From positions 961,598 to 1,025,597 of the forward strand of contig OZ037834.1 of NCBI GenBank assembly GCA_964035575.1: a DNA stretch of 64,000 nt, read 5' to 3'. Shown piece after piece: positions 60,698 to 64,000 of this stretch (positions are counted from its first letter, which is position 1; the number at the start of each line of letters is the position of its first letter). The DNA is from Rhynchopus sp. YZ270_cl-10 (taxonomy: Eukaryota > Euglenozoa > Diplonemea > Diplonemida > Diplonemidae). A program made the translations under genes and the position numbers. The notes beneath the pieces were generated by a model. The model made no database searches and was not told where the DNA came from. It saw nothing but the letters and a program-made list of their open reading frames with translations.

Positions 60698-63082
60698 TTT
60701 TTACAGTTTTGCACACCCTGAAAATCGATTTTTTCGGCTCCGCCGGTGAAATATCGACATAATTTAGGTATGTTATGTGCATAATATACCCATTAGAGCC
60801 CATTCAAGTCACATTCCGACCATTTTTCGTGAAAAAATGCAACTTTTTGTCACCGTGACCCCCAAAAATGACGATTTTTTGGTCGATTTTTTCGGCCAAA
60901 AATTTCGTACCACAGGGCCATACCATATACTGGGATTATCAACTTTTTGAAAATACGGCCTGGTATTCGGGTGTATATGTCCCATGGGGCCCATAGTAAC
61001 CTTACTGGGTCATGCCCAAAGCCAATCTTAATAGTAAAATTCGATTTTCTGTGAAAAATATTTTGACCAAAAAATCGTCATTTTTCCGATTTTCGTCATT
61101 TTTACAGTTTTGCACACCCTGAAAATCGATTTTTTCGGCTCCGCCGGTGAAATATCGACATAATTTAGGTATGTTATGTGCATAATATACCCATTAGAGC
61201 CCATTCAAGTCACATTCCGACCATTTTTCGTGAAAAAATGCAACTTTTTGTCACCGTGACCCCCAAAAATGACGATTTTTTGGTCGATTTTTTCGGCCAA
61301 AAATTTCGTACCACAGGGCCATACCATATACTGGGATTATCAACTTTTTGAAAATACGGCCTGGTATTCGGGTGTATATGTCCCATGGGGCCCATAGTAA
61401 CCTTACTGGGTCATGCCCAAAGCCAATCTTAATAGTAAAATTCGATTTTCTGTGAAAAATATTTTGACCAAAAAATCGTCATTTTTCCGATTTTCGTCAT
61501 TTTTACAGTTTTGCACACCCTGAAAATCGATTTTTTCGGCTCCGCCGGTGAAATATCGACATAATTTAGGTATGTTATGTGCATAATATACCCATTAGAG
61601 CCCATTCAAGTCACATTCCGACCATTTTTCGTGAAAAAATGCAACTTTTTGTCACCGTGACCCCCAAAAATGACGATTTTTTGGTCGATTTTTTCGGCCA
61701 AAAATTTCGTACCACAGGGCCATACCATATACTGGGATTATCAACTTTTTGAAAATACGGCCTGGTATTCGGGTGTATATGTCCCATGGGGCCCATAGTA
61801 ACCTTACTGGGTCATGCCCAAAGCCAATCTTAATAGTAAAATTCGATTTTCTGTGAAAAATATTTTCACCAAAAAATCGTCATTTTTCCGATTTTCGTCA
61901 TTTTTACAGTTTTGCACACCCTGAAAATCGATTTTTTCGGCTCCGCCGGTGAAATATCGACATAATTTAGGTATGTTATGTGCATAATATACCCATTAGA
62001 GCCCATTCAAGTCACATTCCGACCATTTTTCGTGAAAAAATGCAACTTTTTGTCACCGTGACCCCCAAAAATGACGATTTTTTGGTCGATTTTTTCGGCC
62101 AAAAATTTCGTACCACAGGGCCATACCATATACTGGGATTATCAACTTTTTGAAAATACGGCCTGGTATTCGGGTGTATATGTCCCATGGGGCCCATAGT
62201 AACCTTACTGGGTCATGCCCAAAGCCAATCTTAATAGTAAAATTCGATTTTCTGTGAAAAATATTTTGACCAAAAAATCGTCATTTTTCCGATTTTCGTC
62301 ATTTTTACAGTTTTGCACACCCTGAAAATCGATTTTTTCGGCTCCGCCGGTGAAATATCGACATAATTTAGGTATGTTATGTGCATAATATACCCATTAG
62401 AGCCCATTCAAGTCACATTCCGACCATTTTTCGTGAAAAAATGCAACTTTTTGTCACCGTGACCCCCAAAAATGACGATTTTTTGGTCGATTTTTTCGGC
62501 CAAAAATTTCGTACCACAGGGCCATACCATATACTGGGATTATCAACTTTTTGAAAATACGGCCTGGTATTCGGGTGTATATGTCCCATGGGGCCCATAG
62601 TAACCTTACTGGGTCATGCCCAAAGCCAATCTTAATAGTAAAATTCGATTTTCTGTGAAAAATATTTTCACCAAAAAATCGTCATTTTTCCGATTTTCGT
62701 CATTTTTACAGTTTTGCACACCCTGAAAATCGATTTTTTCGGCTCCGCCGGTGAAATATCGACATAATTTAGGTATGTTATGTGCATAATATACCCATTA
62801 GAGCCCATTCAAGTCACATTCCGACCATTTTTCGTGAAAAAATGCAACTTTTTGTCACCGTGACCCCCAAAAATGACGATTTTTTGGTCGATTTTTTCGG
62901 CCAAAAATTTCGTACCACAGGGCCATACCATATACTGGGATTATCAACTTTTTGAAAATACGGCCTGGTATTCGGGTGTATATGTCCCATGGGGCCCATA
63001 GTAACCTTACTGGGTCATGCCCAAAGCCAATCTTAATAGTAAAATTCGATTTTCTGTGAAAAATATTTTCACCAAAAAATCG
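60698..63082. repeat. 401-bp tandem repeat array, copy 3, 6 repeats
   Basis: Contracted array with variable-base pattern G G C G C C (61065, 61466, 61867, 62268, 62669, 63070). Three repeats fewer than the other units. Confidence 0.96.
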
Positions 63083-63107
63083 ACTTTTTTCAAAATATTT
63101 CTCGGTT

Positions 63108-64000
63108 AGACAGTGTGTGATGCTCGGATCTGAGCGTACGACCCCGCAATTGACTCAGATGTGCTCAAATACCCCATATACCCAAGAAAATTGCATTTTC
63201 GAGTGAAAAGAAGGTTCGTACAGAGGTCATATGCCTGTGTACAGGTATATTTGCCTGTAACCCCTATGTTTGAGCACCGGCTAAGTTGTAGAGAGGGCCT
63301 GATACTCGGAATTGACCGTGCGACCCCGCAATTGACTCAGATTGGCCCAAAAACCCTATATACCCAAGATTTTTGCATTTTCGAGCATATATGAGCCATT
63401 TAGATATGATTATTAGCCATTTTACCCAATATACAGGTGTTTGTTGCATAGCTAAAATTCTAGACATTGTCTGATGCTCGGATCTGACCGTACGACCCCG
63501 CAATTGACTCAAAAATGTCCAAAAACCCCATATTCCCAAGATTTTTGCATTTTCGAGCATATATGAGCCATTTAGATATGATTATTAGCCATTTTACCCA
63601 ATATACAGGTGTTTGTTGCATAGCTAAAATTCTAGACATTGTCTGATGCTCGGATCTGACCGTACGACCCCGCAATTGACTCAAAAATGTCCAAAAACCC
63701 CATATTCCCAAGATTTTTGCATTTTCGAGCATATATGAGCCATTTAGATATGATTATTAGCCATTTTACCCAATATACAGGTGTTTGTTGCATAGCTAAA
63801 ATTCTAGACATTGTCTGATGCTCGGATCTGACCGTACGACCCCGCAATTGACTCAGATGTGCCCAAAAACCCTATATACCCAAGATTTCTTCATTTTCAT
63901 GCGTATTTGAGACATTCAGATATGGTTATATGCATTTTACACCAAAATACATGTGATTGTTGCTTTTTTGAAATTCTAGACATTGTGTGATACTCGGATC
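63108..64000 (+). repeat. 172-bp satellite array, third unit, cut by window end
   Basis: Start of the same array, shifted by the loss of three 401-bp repeats. The window stops inside it. It carries C at the site that varies between units, like copy 2. Confidence 0.93.

Larger units (their letters stand above)
58429..64000. repeat. 29,214-bp tandem unit, copy 3 (first 5,572 bases only)
   Basis: Same sequence as the start of copies 1 and 2, but its 401-bp array has six repeats instead of nine, so everything downstream is shifted by 1,203 bp (3 x 401). The window ends inside the 172-bp satellite, before any RNA gene of this copy. Confidence 0.97.

Noticed and set aside
1-64000. Dinoflagellate origin (tandem arrays, SL trans-splicing)
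   Set aside because: The 22-nt dinoflagellate leader (CCGTAGCCATTTTGGCTCAAG type) is absent and the leader found is of the kinetoplastid/diplonemid type.

Overview
This window is eukaryotic nuclear DNA and holds no convincing protein-coding gene. It consists of two complete copies (1-29214 and 29215-58428) and the first 5,572 bases of a third copy (58429-64000) of one 29,214-bp head-to-tail repeat. Each full unit carries, by my reading, 64 small-RNA genes: 48 tRNA genes (45 anticodons), three 5S rRNA genes, five spliced-leader (SL) RNA genes, one each of U1, U2, U4, U5 and U6 snRNA, one 7SL (SRP) RNA, and two copies of a roughly 330-nt structured RNA that I do not recognise ('RNA-X').

Organism: the SL RNA fixes the lineage. 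Its exon (starting ACCAACG, containing ACAGTTTCTGTACTT, ending ATTG before GTATG) is of the kinetoplastid/diplonemid type and closest to what I remember of diplonemid leaders. The single tRNA intron, 11 nt in tRNA-Tyr(GTA), also fits Euglenozoa. I infer a diplonemid; the genus is not determined.

Layout of one unit (unit-1 coordinates): 1-2269, degenerate GC-palindrome-rich repeats with two perfect hairpins; 2270-5857, nine 401-bp tandem repeats; 5883-7480, about nine copies of a 172-bp satellite; 7600-7810, a tRNA-like relic and a broken 5S copy; 7857-8415, 5S and RNA-X on the plus strand; 8523-22570, the tRNA cluster on both strands, interrupted by satellite blocks, a 1.3-kb minisatellite, a G-tract, a 25-bp minisatellite and a foldback repeat; 22654-27819, the snRNA/SL region: 5S(-), U1(-), U5(-), U4(+), U2(+), RNA-X copy 2(-), SL1(-), 7SL(-), SL2(-), U6(-), SL3-5(-); 27820-29214, satellite remnants leading into the next unit.

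How it fits together: the unit supplies almost the whole small-RNA set for translation (every anticodon of a usual eukaryotic set except Leu-TAA), secretion (7SL), cis-splicing (all five major snRNAs) and trans-splicing (SL). Two promoter classes are visible. SL, U1, U2, U4 and U5 share a CATGCTTCCC-like element beginning exactly 51 bp upstream of the predicted 5' end. U6, 7SL and both RNA-X copies share a different 34-bp element, containing an inverted repeat CAAGACA...TGTCTTG, ending 24 bp upstream of the 5' end. These spacings also fix the RNA 5' ends. The U1 5' arm reads ACAUACCU instead of ACUUACCU and matches the SL splice donor GGUAUG; U2 has GUAUUA in place of GUAGUA at the branch-site-binding sequence.
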